The translations under genes were made by a program, and so were the position numbers. A stretch of DNA of 64,000 bases from Kitasatospora indigofera. Its GTDB lineage: Bacteria; Actinomycetota; Actinomycetes; Streptomycetales; Streptomycetaceae. Below the pieces are notes generated by a model that did not search any database, was not told the DNA's origin, and saw only the letters and a program-made list of their open reading frames with translations. Below, piece by piece: positions 25,092 through 33,210 of this stretch; within the stretch, counting starts at the first letter, position 1, and each line of letters starts with the position of its first letter. Where the stretch lies: positions 1 to 64,000 of the forward strand of contig NZ_BNBO01000041.1 in the NCBI RefSeq assembly GCF_014655955.1, given 5' to 3'.

Positions 25092-26090
25092 TCAGTACAG
25101 GTCTGCGATCCAGGCGTAGTCGTCGGGGTTGCGCATCTGGGTGAGGGCGGTGCGCAGCCCTTCCTTCTCGGCGAGGTCCTGGAACCAGGGGACGGGGGTG
25201 AGGAGGGTGGCGAGCTGCTCGGTGGTTTCGGCGTCGAGGAAGGCGTCGAGGTGGGCGGGAACGGGGTCGTCGACGAGGCAGAGCCAGGCGAGGGCCGCGG
25301 CCATCCGGACCTCGGCGGGGCGGGTGAGGTCCTGCCACCATGCGAGGGTGCATGCGGTCGTGGCGGCGTCGCGTTCCTCCCAGGCCAGTTCGCCGATCGC
25401 CAGGACCAGGCTCGCGCGTGCCACCGGGTCGTCCTCGGCGTCGAGGCGCGCGTGCAGGGCGGCTGTGATCCGGCCGCGCGCGGGGGAGGCCGCGGCCGCG
25501 AGGGCGTAGACCGCGGCGGTCCGGACGACTGGGGCCGGGTGGTCGAGCAGGGGCAGCAGCAGGTCCGCGTCCGCGGTGAGGGCCTGCCGCGCGGCCTGGA
25601 CGGACCAGGTGCTGACGTAGCCGCTGGGCTCGAAGATCAGGCTGCCGGCGGGAGTGCAGGTGCGCAGGAGCCCCGTACGGGTGCCGTCCCGCAGGTGGGG
25701 GCGGCGTGCGAGGGCCCCGACCAGGCGAAGGGCGCGAGGAGGTGGAGTGGGGTGGGTGAGCGCGATACGGATCAAGAAGGGGACGGTGAGGGCCCCGGCC
25801 GCATTCGGGGTGCCCTGGTGGCAGACGGCGTCCCAGACGGCTTCCAGCTCCTTGCCGGCCGCTCGCACGTCGCCGTACCGGATCCGTGTCAGCCTTCCGG
25901 GCAAGTCACTGCCGGGACCGAAGGCGTGGTGGAACCTCTCCCACGGCACCGCGTCGTAGTCCAGACCGTCCTTGACCTCGGCCGTCATCTCGGCCACGAC
26001 CACCCGCACGTCCTGCGGCGTGCCCGCGTGGAACCCTGGCCCGTCCTCCTCCCACATCGCCGGGACACCGTCCCCGCCCCGCCAGCTCAC
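25092..26090 (-). CDS. HEAT-repeat-like protein, paralogue 1
   Basis: 332 residues from a GTG after GGGAG. Helical repeats run through residues about 100-300 (PFLIRIALTHPTPPPRALRL, PVVRTAAVYALAAAASPARG, PVARASLVLAIGELAWEERD). Near residue 48 is a signature VPWERFHHAFGPGSDLPGRL that recurs in the proteins at 26367 and 40736. HEAT solenoids bind proteins or DNA. No catalytic motif is seen. It is convergent with the DUF6193-like gene. Confidence 0.75.
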   Translation of the reverse strand: MSWRGGDGVPAMWEEDGPGFHAGTPQDVRVVVAEMTAEVKDGLDYDAVPWERFHHAFGPGSDLPGRLTRIRYGDVRAAGKELEAVWDAVCHQGTPNAAGALTVPFLIRIALTHPTPPPRALRLVGALARRPHLRDGTRTGLLRTCTPAGSLIFEPSGYVSTWSVQAARQALTADADLLLPLLDHPAPVVRTAAVYALAAAASPARGRITAALHARLDAEDDPVARASLVLAIGELAWEERDAATTACTLAWWQDLTRPAEVRMAAALAWLCLVDDPVPAHLDAFLDAETTEQLATLLTPVPWFQDLAEKEGLRTALTQMRNPDDYAWIADLY

Positions 26091-26366
26091 GACAACTCCC
26101 TTTCCCGGCCGCCGCCCATCCGTGCCCCGCTCTACCGGTCAAGATCCTCAGCCTCCGTGACGGCACACCGTAGCAACAGCCTCCGACAGCGAGCCGCGGA
26201 ACCTGCAGCGGGCCTGCTTCCGGCACGCGGGAGTGGGCGCGGCCCAGGTCGTCCGGCTCCGTGGGCCTTCTGGGCAGGTCAACGCGGCGGACGTCGACTC
26301 GACCATCGGGCCGGCACCCCGAGCACCGCCCCGGAGGGCGACCCGGGCGGACGCGGTGGGGAGCGG

Positions 26367-27302
26367 TCAGGCCGGGGCGTCGGGTGCGGTCCCCGCTGCT
26401 TCGTCGGTTCGCCGGCGCAGTTCGGACGTGAGCAGGTCCAGGTGCGGCTTCGACTGGAACTGCAGCGGGGGTGCCATGTCGGCGAAGGAGTTGTTGAACG
26501 CGCTTGGGGAGCGGGCCAGTTCCCGTAGTACATGGTCCGCGGTGTCGTCGCCGGCCAGGGCGGGCGCGAGGGCCGCGCTGCCCCGCACGCCCGCGTGGGG
26601 GTCGCTGAGCCAGGGGCTGGTGTCGCCGCCGAGGTCGCCGATGGCGACCACGATCGTCGCCCTCTCATGCGCGGAGGCAGCCGCCCGGGCCATCGATGCC
26701 AGCTGCGCCAGCAGCGCCGGGCGTTGCGCCGAGGCGAAAGGATGGCGGGCCAGCGAACCGATGGCCGCGGCGGCGCACGTCCTACGCCCGGATCGTTCCG
26801 ACGTGAGGTACGGCAGTGCCCGCCGCAGGAGCGTGGGTGCCAGGTCGAAGCAGGCGAGCGCCGCCTGGTCGAGGACGAGCTCGCCAAGGCCGGTGCCGTC
26901 CTGCCACATCCGCGACCGGGCCCCGGGTTCGGCGGCCAGGTAGTCGCCGGTCCACGCTCGAAGCTGCGGTGCGCGGCCCTCGACCCGGGCGCGGATCTCC
27001 TCAGCCCCGTCGCCGAGGTCCGCCGCCGTGCCGACCGCGTACAGGTAGGCGAGCATCGCGTCCGCCATCGTGGGATCGTCGGGCCACAGCGACGCATCGT
27101 CCAGGAGGGTGGCGGCAATCATCGCGGTGGGTGCCGTAACGGGCCAGGCCTTGCCCTCACGGCGAAGGGTCGCCGACCACAGGTGCGAGTACCCGTCGAC
27201 GAAGGCCCGGTCGCTGTCACCGAGGAGTGCCGACAGATGCCGCGGCGTGTCCCCGGCGGGCCCCAACGCGTGAAACAGCCCGGACCAGTCCACGTCATCC
27301 AT
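26367..27302 (-). CDS. HEAT-repeat-like protein, paralogue 2
   Basis: 311 residues from the ATG at 27302; no clear ribosome site, and a 16-codon upstream extension is possible. It opens with the family signature VDWSGLFHALGPAGDTPRHL and continues in helical repeats (RRALPYLTSERSGRRTCAAA, RATIVVAIGDLGGDTSPW, GVRGSAALAPALAGDDTAD). It lies upstream of paralogue 1 on the same strand, 276 bp away. Function unknown. Confidence 0.72.
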   Translation of the reverse strand: MDDVDWSGLFHALGPAGDTPRHLSALLGDSDRAFVDGYSHLWSATLRREGKAWPVTAPTAMIAATLLDDASLWPDDPTMADAMLAYLYAVGTAADLGDGAEEIRARVEGRAPQLRAWTGDYLAAEPGARSRMWQDGTGLGELVLDQAALACFDLAPTLLRRALPYLTSERSGRRTCAAAAIGSLARHPFASAQRPALLAQLASMARAAASAHERATIVVAIGDLGGDTSPWLSDPHAGVRGSAALAPALAGDDTADHVLRELARSPSAFNNSFADMAPPLQFQSKPHLDLLTSELRRRTDEAAGTAPDAPA

Positions 27303-27625
27303 GTGATCAACCACAACGGGGATGGTGCCACGACACTCTGACAGCCCCACATAGCCAGTGACATGCGCGAGTCAGACACAGGCCTCAAGCCGTGCATGCC
27401 GGGCGGCCCGGATTCGAACAAGCTTGCGGCAGCGTTGCGGCCGGACGCTGACAGCGGGCGGACGTCCCGGTGCCAGCCCGGGCCGACCAGTGAAGGAACT
27501 GACGCGACGTCAGCCTGGCCCTGCCGAACCAGCCCTGATCCTCGGCCGGGGCGCAAACCGGCGTCGCTGCCGGGTGAGTCGTTCGAGGTTCGGGTCCGGC
27601 GAGCGGGCTCCGAGAGATCGAGGAG
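27303..27625. other. intergenic region, no gene seen
   Basis: It contains open frames of poor codon quality in several phases and no convincing start site. It borders the decayed SUKH gene, so it may hold further gene debris. Confidence 0.4.
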
Positions 27626-27861
27626 ATGCTGGACCGGCTCGCGCGGTGATCGGGCCGCCGCCTGCGGACGGGGTGGTCCCGGATCCGTGGGAGTTGGGGC
27701 CCGGGGTGCTCGGTCTCCAGCTACCCGCGGACCATCGGGCGTTCGCCGACCGATACGGGACGGTCAGCATCAGCGACGAGCTGCACATCTGCACGAGGCC
27801 GTCGATATCTGTTCGACTGGCGTTGTCGGTGCTCCACGGTGCATCGTGCGGTGGTGAATGA
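27626..27861 (+). pseudogene. frameshifted, truncated SMI1/KNR4 (SUKH) family gene
   Basis: An ATG at 27626 opens MLDRLAR and then stops. A one-base shift at about 27646 continues VIGPPPADGVVPDPWELGP, then LQLPADHRAFADRYGTVSIS, which matches the N-terminal core of SMI1/KNR4 proteins (helix, Trp, 'LPxDYRxFxxxYG', first strands). The reading frame then degrades and stops at 27861, long before the usual 150-200 residues. SUKH proteins are common immunity proteins of polymorphic toxin systems. The frameshift could in principle be a sequencing error, but the missing C-terminus could not. Confidence 0.55.
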
Positions 27862-27895
27862 ATCGTTGTCGGCCGAGCACGAAGACCGCTGGATC

Positions 27896-28276
27896 ATGAA
27901 TCTTCGGGGCCTGGCCGTTACCGAGATCAGCGTTGGCTACCAGCTGTCGCTGCGCCTCGGCTCGGATGCCCGCGTGGTCCTTGGATGCCCCTTCGAGCTC
28001 ACCCAGGGTGTCGTTGACGACCGTCGGCACGTCCTCCTCGACCCAGGACGACAGGATGTGGCGGCGGCACTCGGGCTGTTCGAGGCAAAGGTTCTGTCCG
28101 CGGTGGCCTTCAAGACTGGTTCGCTGCGGCTGGTTTTCGACAACGGCTGCCACCTCAACAGCCGGGCGGACCCGTCGTTCGAGGCATGGGAGGTGCTGGG
28201 ACCGGGAGGCTGGCGGGTCATCTCGATGCCGGGTGGGCAGCTCGCGGTCTGGTCCGGGCAATCCATGCCCTCCTGA
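27896..28276 (+). CDS. DUF6188-like protein
   Basis: 126 residues from the ATG at 27896; in-frame GTG codons at 27839, 27851 and 27854 would lengthen it but overlap the SUKH remnant, and no start has a strong ribosome site. The small beta-rich protein (VTEISVGYQLSLRLGSDARV, LRLVFDNGCHLNSRADPSFE, WRVISMPGGQLAVW) resembles DUF6188, an actinobacterial family of unknown role often found among immunity-like genes. Confidence 0.65.
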   Translation: MNLRGLAVTEISVGYQLSLRLGSDARVVLGCPFELTQGVVDDRRHVLLDPGRQDVAAALGLFEAKVLSAVAFKTGSLRLVFDNGCHLNSRADPSFEAWEVLGPGGWRVISMPGGQLAVWSGQSMPS

Positions 28277-28407
28277 CGGACCGCCGACGGCGGGGTAGGC
28301 AGGCAAGCGCCGGTACGACCGGTTCCCGTCGGGCTCGACGCGCCGCATCGCGTCCAGTCGTGTAGGACAACCCTTGTAAGCCAGCCACGGGTGCTGACAG
28401 ACGAGCC

Positions 28408-28821
28408 TCAGACCGCCATGTGCCGGGTGAGCTCGCGTGACTTCTGCCGCAGTGCGGCTGTCCACTCCCGCGCATGGGGATCCGAAGCCGTCTTGAGACA
28501 GCCGCTCTCGGTACGCTCGGCAGCCTGCCAATCGACCTCAGTGTTGGCTTTCTCAGCCAAGGCCAGCACTGCGGCGACGAACCCCTCGGACAGAGTGGCC
28601 ATGACGGCGTGCCTGGTCTTGCTGTGCCAGGCGAGAAGGGCGTCGACGAACACTGCGAACGCGATCGGGTCGATCTGGCACTCGTCGGCTTCCATCGGGC
28701 CGATGCCGGACGGCAGACCCACTGCTTCTTGATAGACGGCGACATGACTCATGAACAGCCGGAACGCCCCGTTGGACGGGTTCCACAGGGCTTGGTCGCC
28801 CACCTTGTAGTACTGGCTCAC
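28408..28821 (-). CDS. DUF6086-like protein
   Basis: 137 residues from a GTG at 28821, after GAGAGG. The start YYKVGDQALWNPSNGAFRL and the GLPSGIGPMEADECQIDP motif are characteristic of the DUF6086 family as I remember it. Soluble, mixed alpha/beta, no catalytic motif. Base composition is lower in GC than the neighbouring metabolic genes, as for other genes in this stretch. Confidence 0.7.
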   Translation of the reverse strand: MSQYYKVGDQALWNPSNGAFRLFMSHVAVYQEAVGLPSGIGPMEADECQIDPIAFAVFVDALLAWHSKTRHAVMATLSEGFVAAVLALAEKANTEVDWQAAERTESGCLKTASDPHAREWTAALRQKSRELTRHMAV

Positions 28822-28948
28822 GTCAACCTCTCACTGCTTGCCCTAGGGACTCGACATTACGGCCAGCCAGCCCTCCACGGACGGTGAGCCAGAACCCGGC
28901 TTCCCAGAAAGCCAGCTACCTTGCCGCACAAGTCCGTTCTGTGGGAGG

Positions 28949-29446
28949 TCAGTCGAGCCAGATCACCATGGCGTCCTCGGCGGAGGCTGCGGCCCGGAAG
29001 AACTCGGTCAGAGGGACAAAGAGGTCACGGGCCCAGTCCAGGGAGGTCGGCGAGTCCCAGATCCGGGGATAGACCTCGGCAGTGGCGAGTTCGTTGTGGT
29101 CGACGCCGTGGACCAGATCGTCGTAGGTCATCCGGTTCAGCCTGTCGGCGGCCAGCCGCACCCGGTCGGCGGTCAGGTACCGCGGCGGGCCGTAGCCCCA
29201 GTCATCGGCCTCGGGAACGGGTTCCTCACCGAAGACGATGTCGACCGGGAAGGCCGACCGCTTCAGGAGGAACCCCAGCAGATTCCAGGTCTGGTGCGTG
29301 GTGAAATGCCGCGCTTCAGCCGGTGCCGTCTCCTCGTCCTCCTGGTCCTGAACGTCGGAGGCGAAGTCCAAGGCCCACTCGGGGTCCTCCAGGGCTCGCG
29401 CCAGCTCTCCGGGTGTGACGCGCAGGTACTCGCCGTTCATGCTCAT
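28949..29446 (-). CDS. YfbM/DUF1877 family protein
   Basis: 165 residues from the first of two ATGs (29446; 29440 is possible). MNGEYLRVTPGELARALEDP at the start and YGPPRYLTADRVRLAADRLN in the middle are the DUF1877 pattern, followed by a YDDLVHGVD loop and a C-terminal helix. The E. coli homologue YfbM has no known reaction; DUF1877 members occur among polymorphic-toxin immunity proteins. No ribosome site is evident. Confidence 0.75.
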   Translation of the reverse strand: MSMNGEYLRVTPGELARALEDPEWALDFASDVQDQEDEETAPAEARHFTTHQTWNLLGFLLKRSAFPVDIVFGEEPVPEADDWGYGPPRYLTADRVRLAADRLNRMTYDDLVHGVDHNELATAEVYPRIWDSPTSLDWARDLFVPLTEFFRAAASAEDAMVIWLD

Positions 29447-29806
29447 GGGCGGCAGCTTACGGAGCGGCTCCGACAGGAGCTCCGGCTGCTCATCCCGCTC
29501 GCCGTGATCCGGTGCCGGCCTTGTGGTGGGTCGGTCGACGACAGGGCCCGCCGGTGGCCAGGAGCAGGACCACGTCGGAGCGGGTCGCGAAGCGGCTGTT
29601 CTTCGAGCCGGGTGGGCGACCGGGGCCGGGGCGGCTCCGGTAGCGGGACTCACGGGTGCTGCGGGGTGCTGCGGGGTGCTGCGGGCGCGACGGCGGGCGC
29701 GACGGCGGGCGGCCACCACGACGGGGGCGCCGGTCCTTTCCGGGTGCCGACCGGTCAGGTGCCGGAGCCGAGGTGGCAGCCGCTCCGGCCGGCCGCGATC
29801 GGCGTA
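29447..29806. other. intergenic region with two tandem repeats
   Basis: No gene is seen. It holds three copies of a 10-bp unit GGGTGCTGCG (29654-29683) directly followed by two copies of a 12-bp unit GGCGCGACGGCG (29684-29707). Confidence 0.55.
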
Positions 29807-30139
29807 CTACCTCCTGTCTGGCGCGGCTCCGAAGGGGGCGGTCCCTCGGGGCGGGACCGCGCCCTCGGTGCGGTGGCCGGTGGCGCCGGGAGGGTCGAGC
29901 CGGCGCAGCGCGAGGAGGCCGCCGATGCCGGGAAGGACGGCAACGGCCTGGGTGGTGGTCGTGGCCGGCGTCAGGCGCCAGGTCGCGATGACGACGAACA
30001 GGTAGGCGCAGCCGTGGGTGGGGCCTGCCAAGGAGGAGACGGGCTTGAGGTGGGCGGTGGCGAGGTTGGCCAGCATGACGACCAACGAGACGAGTTCGAC
30101 GTGTGCCGCGATGCGCAGGGGGCGGAGGTGCACGGTCAC
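29807..30139 (-). CDS. DUF3817-like membrane protein
   Basis: 110 residues from a GTG whose first bases overlap the stop of the upstream gene (GTGA). The LRIAAHVELVSLVVMLANLA helix and SSLAGPTHGCAYLFVVIATW are typical of DUF3817, a family of small three-helix proteins. Last gene of a four-gene operon starting at 31659. Function unknown. Confidence 0.78.
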   Translation of the reverse strand: MTVHLRPLRIAAHVELVSLVVMLANLATAHLKPVSSLAGPTHGCAYLFVVIATWRLTPATTTTQAVAVLPGIGGLLALRRLDPPGATGHRTEGAVPPRGTAPFGAAPDRR

Positions 30140-30591
30140 GCTCCCGTGGTGGAGCCGGGGCGGACGATCATCAGGACGGTGACGGTTGCCCACAACAGGT
30201 TGAAGACGCCGGTGAGCGTGGCGAGTCGGGCAGCGGGGCCGGGGCCGAGGGACCGCGCGGTGGTGAGGGCGCTGTCCTGGGCGGGAAGGATCAGCAGGCC
30301 CAGGACGGCAGCCGCGGCGGCCGTCAGGACGATCGAGGTGATCACCCATCCGTTGCCGAGGACGTCGAGGCTGCCGGCCGTGGCGAACCCGAAGAGGGGA
30401 ACCGCGATGCCGATGCCGGCGTAGACGCGGCAGATGCGGTGCAGGGTTCGCAGGGCCGCGAGCGCCTCACGGTCGTCCGGGGCGCTGTGGGCGCGACGCA
30501 GCGCCTGGGGGAACATGCTCGCGGCGACCGTGACAGGCCCTACGGCCAGTACCGCCGCCAGGACGTGCAGGGGGAGGAGGAGTTTCGTCAT
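30136..30591 (-). CDS. four-helix membrane protein (DUF2269-like)
   Basis: 151 residues, with four hydrophobic helices (LLLPLHVLAAVLAVGPVTVA at the start, then AGIGIAVPLFGFATAG, ITSIVLTAAAAAVLGLLIL and a C-terminal helix). It overlaps the genes on both sides by four bases, so the three small proteins are probably made in fixed ratio. Family resemblance is to DUF2269-type integral membrane proteins; role unknown. Confidence 0.75.
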   Translation of the reverse strand: MTKLLLPLHVLAAVLAVGPVTVAASMFPQALRRAHSAPDDREALAALRTLHRICRVYAGIGIAVPLFGFATAGSLDVLGNGWVITSIVLTAAAAAVLGLLILPAQDSALTTARSLGPGPAARLATLTGVFNLLWATVTVLMIVRPGSTTGA

Positions 30592-30914
30592 GCCCGGTGC
30601 TCCGCGGCCGCCGGGACGGCACGGCGCCGGCCGGTGACCTTCGAGGCCGGCAGGCGTCCGGCCTTGGACGTGCCGGTCAGGGTGTCGCCGTCGATCGTGA
30701 CCGCGAAGGCCAGGTTGAGGCGCAGGGGCTTGGTGACGGCCTGCTTCCAGGTGAGCCTGTCGCCGTCAAGGGTGATGTCGCTGAGCGGGACGTTCTCTCC
30801 CGCCCCGTGGGCCGACCCGGTCAGGACACCGGCCTGTGGGGCAAGTTCGATCACGGTTTCGATCCTGCCGATCGGGGTGGAGACGGACAGGTCCCAGATG
30901 CCTTCTGCGGTCAT
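30588..30914 (-). CDS. small beta-rich protein, unknown function
   Basis: 108 residues. Two similar halves (IGRIETVIELAPQAGVLTGS and LNLAFAVTIDGDTLTGTSKA) suggest a small beta-barrel with repeated 'GdxLtGt' turns. No signal peptide. ATGA overlap with the membrane protein gene downstream; 55 bp from the DJ-1 gene upstream. Confidence 0.7.
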   Translation of the reverse strand: MTAEGIWDLSVSTPIGRIETVIELAPQAGVLTGSAHGAGENVPLSDITLDGDRLTWKQAVTKPLRLNLAFAVTIDGDTLTGTSKAGRLPASKVTGRRRAVPAAAEHRA

Positions 30915-30969
30915 GACGCCGTTCTTCCTACGAGTGCCGTGCGGTGGGAGGGCGGGGCGGAGTGTGTGG

Positions 30970-31659
30970 TCAGAGGGCGGTGGGCGCGAGGCCTTCACTG
31001 CGCCAGACGACGCCGCGGCGCTCGTGGGCGAACAGTTCCTCGACGGCGTGGGCCACCCGGGGGCCCACCTCGCGCTCCAGCAGGTACAGGCCCAGGTCGA
31101 GGCCGGAGGTGACGCCGGCCCCGGTGACGAGGTCACCGTCGTCGACGACGCGGGCGCTCACCGCGTGGACGCCGGTGGCGTCGAGCATGTCCAGGCCCAA
31201 GTGGTGGGTGGTGGCGTAGCGGCCCTCCAACAGGCCGGCCATGGCGAGGACGAGCGAGCCGCCGCACACCGCGCCGAGCGTCACCTCGGGGTTGTCCCTC
31301 GCCGCCTTCAGCAGGGTGGGCAGCTCGGTCGTCAGGGTGCTGCCCAGCAGAACGGGGATGAACTCGTCCTGCGACCGTTGCCCGGCCTGCGCGTCGTGGT
31401 CAGGGACGTCGCCGGGCTCACCCACGCGGCCCGCAGCGCCGGGAACCAGGATCAGGCCCGCACGCGCGGGGTCCAGGGCGGCGGTGGCACGCAGCACCAG
31501 GCCCCCGATGCCGCTGACCACGTCACGCGGTCCTTCCGCGGAGACCAGCTCCACCGTCACCGCGCCGCCGGAGGCGGTGCCTCCGGCGTACAGCACTTCG
31601 AAGGGGGCGATGACATCGAGCGGGTCGAAGCCGTCGAACAGGATGATCTGGGCGTGCAC
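30970..31659 (-). CDS. DJ-1/PfpI family protein
   Basis: 229 residues from a GTG at 31659 after AAAGGA. The class I glutamine amidotransferase-like fold is clear: ILFDGFDPLDVIAPFEVLYA, and VTLGAVCGGSLVLAMAGLLE with the nucleophile-elbow Cys, then LVTGAGVTSGLDLGLYLLER. It may be a glyoxalase/deglycase, isonitrile hydratase-like enzyme or regulator. It heads the four-gene minus-strand operon and is divergent from an AraC-type regulator that carries the same fold. Confidence 0.88.
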   Translation of the reverse strand: MHAQIILFDGFDPLDVIAPFEVLYAGGTASGGAVTVELVSAEGPRDVVSGIGGLVLRATAALDPARAGLILVPGAAGRVGEPGDVPDHDAQAGQRSQDEFIPVLLGSTLTTELPTLLKAARDNPEVTLGAVCGGSLVLAMAGLLEGRYATTHHLGLDMLDATGVHAVSARVVDDGDLVTGAGVTSGLDLGLYLLEREVGPRVAHAVEELFAHERRGVVWRSEGLAPTAL

Positions 31660-31872
31660 GGAAGAGAGTCCTTTCGGGAGCGGTCGGCATCCGGCCCGTG
31701 CCGGAGTCGCACCCCGACGCTAAGCGGCCGCCGGCCCGCCCCCCAGTGGCATGAGTGACACATCCCAACGGGAAATCGCCACGGCTGCGGTCAGGGCCCT
31801 GATCTGTGAGAACAGCGCACATCACGGTGCCGGAACAGGGCATCGGGTACGGTGGACGGGTATCTTCTGGCC

Positions 31873-32811
31873 ATGCACACCGTCGCCGTACTCGCTCTGG
31901 ACCGGGTGATCCCCTTCGATCTGTCCACCCCGATCGAGGTCTTCTCCCGCACCCGCCTCCCGGACGGACGCCCCGGCTACCAGATCCGCGTCTGCGCCGA
32001 ACGGCCGGAGATCGATGCCGGCGCCTTCACCGTTCGCGTGCCCTGGGGGCTGGAAGGCCTCAAAGCCGCGGACACGATCATCGTTCCCGGCACCGCCGAC
32101 CCCATGGCCCCGCTCGCCCCCGCCGTCGGCGACGCGCTGCGTGCGGCCGCCGCGAACGGCACGCGCATCGCCTCCATCTGCTCAGGCACCTTCCCCCTGG
32201 CCGCCACCGGACTCCTGGACGGCCTGCGCGCCACCACCCACTGGAGCGCCGCCGATCTCCTGGCCGCCGCCCATCCGGACATCGAGGTGGACCCGCACGT
32301 CCTCTACGTCGACAACGGCCAGATCCTCACCTCCGCCGGCGCCGCCGCGGGCCTCGACCTGTGCCTGCACATGATCCGCCGCGACTACGGCTCAGCCGTC
32401 GCAGCCGACGCCGCCCGGCTGTCCGTCATGCCCCTGGAACGTGAAGGCGGACAGGCGCAGTTCATCGTCCACCATCACGCACCCGCCCCCCAGGGATCAG
32501 TACTTGAGCCGTTGCTGGCCTGGTTGCAGGACAACCTTGCTGCCGAACTCACCCTCACCGACATCGCCGCCCACGCCGGCACAAGCACCCGGACCCTGAT
32601 CCGGCACTTCCGCGATCAGGTCGGCACCACCCCGCTCCAGTGGCTCCATCGCGCACGCATCCGGCAAGCCCAGCACCTCCTGGAGACCACCCGTCATTCC
32701 GTCGAACGCATCGGCGCCCAGGTCGGATTCGGCTCACCCACCGCCTTCCGCGAACGGTTCAAGAAGACCACCGGCGTCAGCCCGCACGCCTATCGCCGAA
32801 GCTTCAGCTGA
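31873..32811 (+). CDS. GlxA-type AraC family regulator with DJ-1/PfpI sensor domain
   Basis: 312 residues from the ATG at 31873 (a GTG at 31852 is possible). Residues 1-190 are a DJ-1/PfpI-like domain (FDLSTPIEVFSR, RIASICSGTFPLAATGLLDG, LTSAGAAAGLDLCLHMIRRD); residues about 215-312 are a double AraC HTH (LTDIAAHAGTSTRTLIRHF, VGFGSPTAFRERFKKTTGVS). This is the GlxA/ArgR2/CdhR architecture. It most likely regulates the divergent DJ-1 operon. Confidence 0.9.
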   Translation: MHTVAVLALDRVIPFDLSTPIEVFSRTRLPDGRPGYQIRVCAERPEIDAGAFTVRVPWGLEGLKAADTIIVPGTADPMAPLAPAVGDALRAAAANGTRIASICSGTFPLAATGLLDGLRATTHWSAADLLAAAHPDIEVDPHVLYVDNGQILTSAGAAAGLDLCLHMIRRDYGSAVAADAARLSVMPLEREGGQAQFIVHHHAPAPQGSVLEPLLAWLQDNLAAELTLTDIAAHAGTSTRTLIRHFRDQVGTTPLQWLHRARIRQAQHLLETTRHSVERIGAQVGFGSPTAFRERFKKTTGVSPHAYRRSFS

Positions 32812-33210
32812 GCCGGCCCATCGCGCCGCTCCCACCGACCCGGCGCTCCACCACCAGTGCTGCGATACACCGTCTGGGGGCTCCCCCTCAGCACACCCGG
32901 AGGTGTGCCTTGGAGCCCCCCGTGGTGGCACGACGCCGGCACGGTCGAGCGGACCACGACGCCCCACGGGACCGGGTCCGCGAAGCCGGCGACCGAGTGG
33001 GCTGGTCGCCCGGGCCAAGTCCGAGTTCCTCGGCCCGCGGCTCGCCCGGAACGGCCATCGGCGCGGCCGACCCACAGGCTCCGGCCCGCCCGAGCGGCGG
33101 ACACCTGCTGGGCGCCGTGCACGTGGATGGCCAGACCTGCTCGGCTTGATTCCCCGTCCACTGGCGGGGCTCCTCGATGACGGCTGTTGTCATCTGTGGT
33201 GTCTCCCAGG
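32812..33210. other. 399-bp intergenic region
   Basis: It contains the long two-level hairpin listed separately and no gene I can support; the open frames have no family resemblance or good start. Confidence 0.45.
32876..32920 (+). terminator. two-level hairpin after the GlxA-type gene
   Basis: Outer stem GGGGGCTCC/GGAGCCCCC (9 bp) encloses inner stem GCACACC/GGTGTGC (7 bp, loop CGGA). It starts 65 bp after the stop. Confidence 0.6.

Noticed and set aside
27395..27425. GTTCGAATCC on the minus strand, like a tRNA T-loop and possible attachment site
   Set aside because: The flanking bases do not form the 5-bp T-stem and no acceptor or anticodon arm can be drawn; no integrase gene is present.
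27358..27861. A 167-residue intact protein
   Set aside because: Only the last third resembles a protein family (SUKH), and its true N-terminus lies in another frame, so a decayed gene explains it better.
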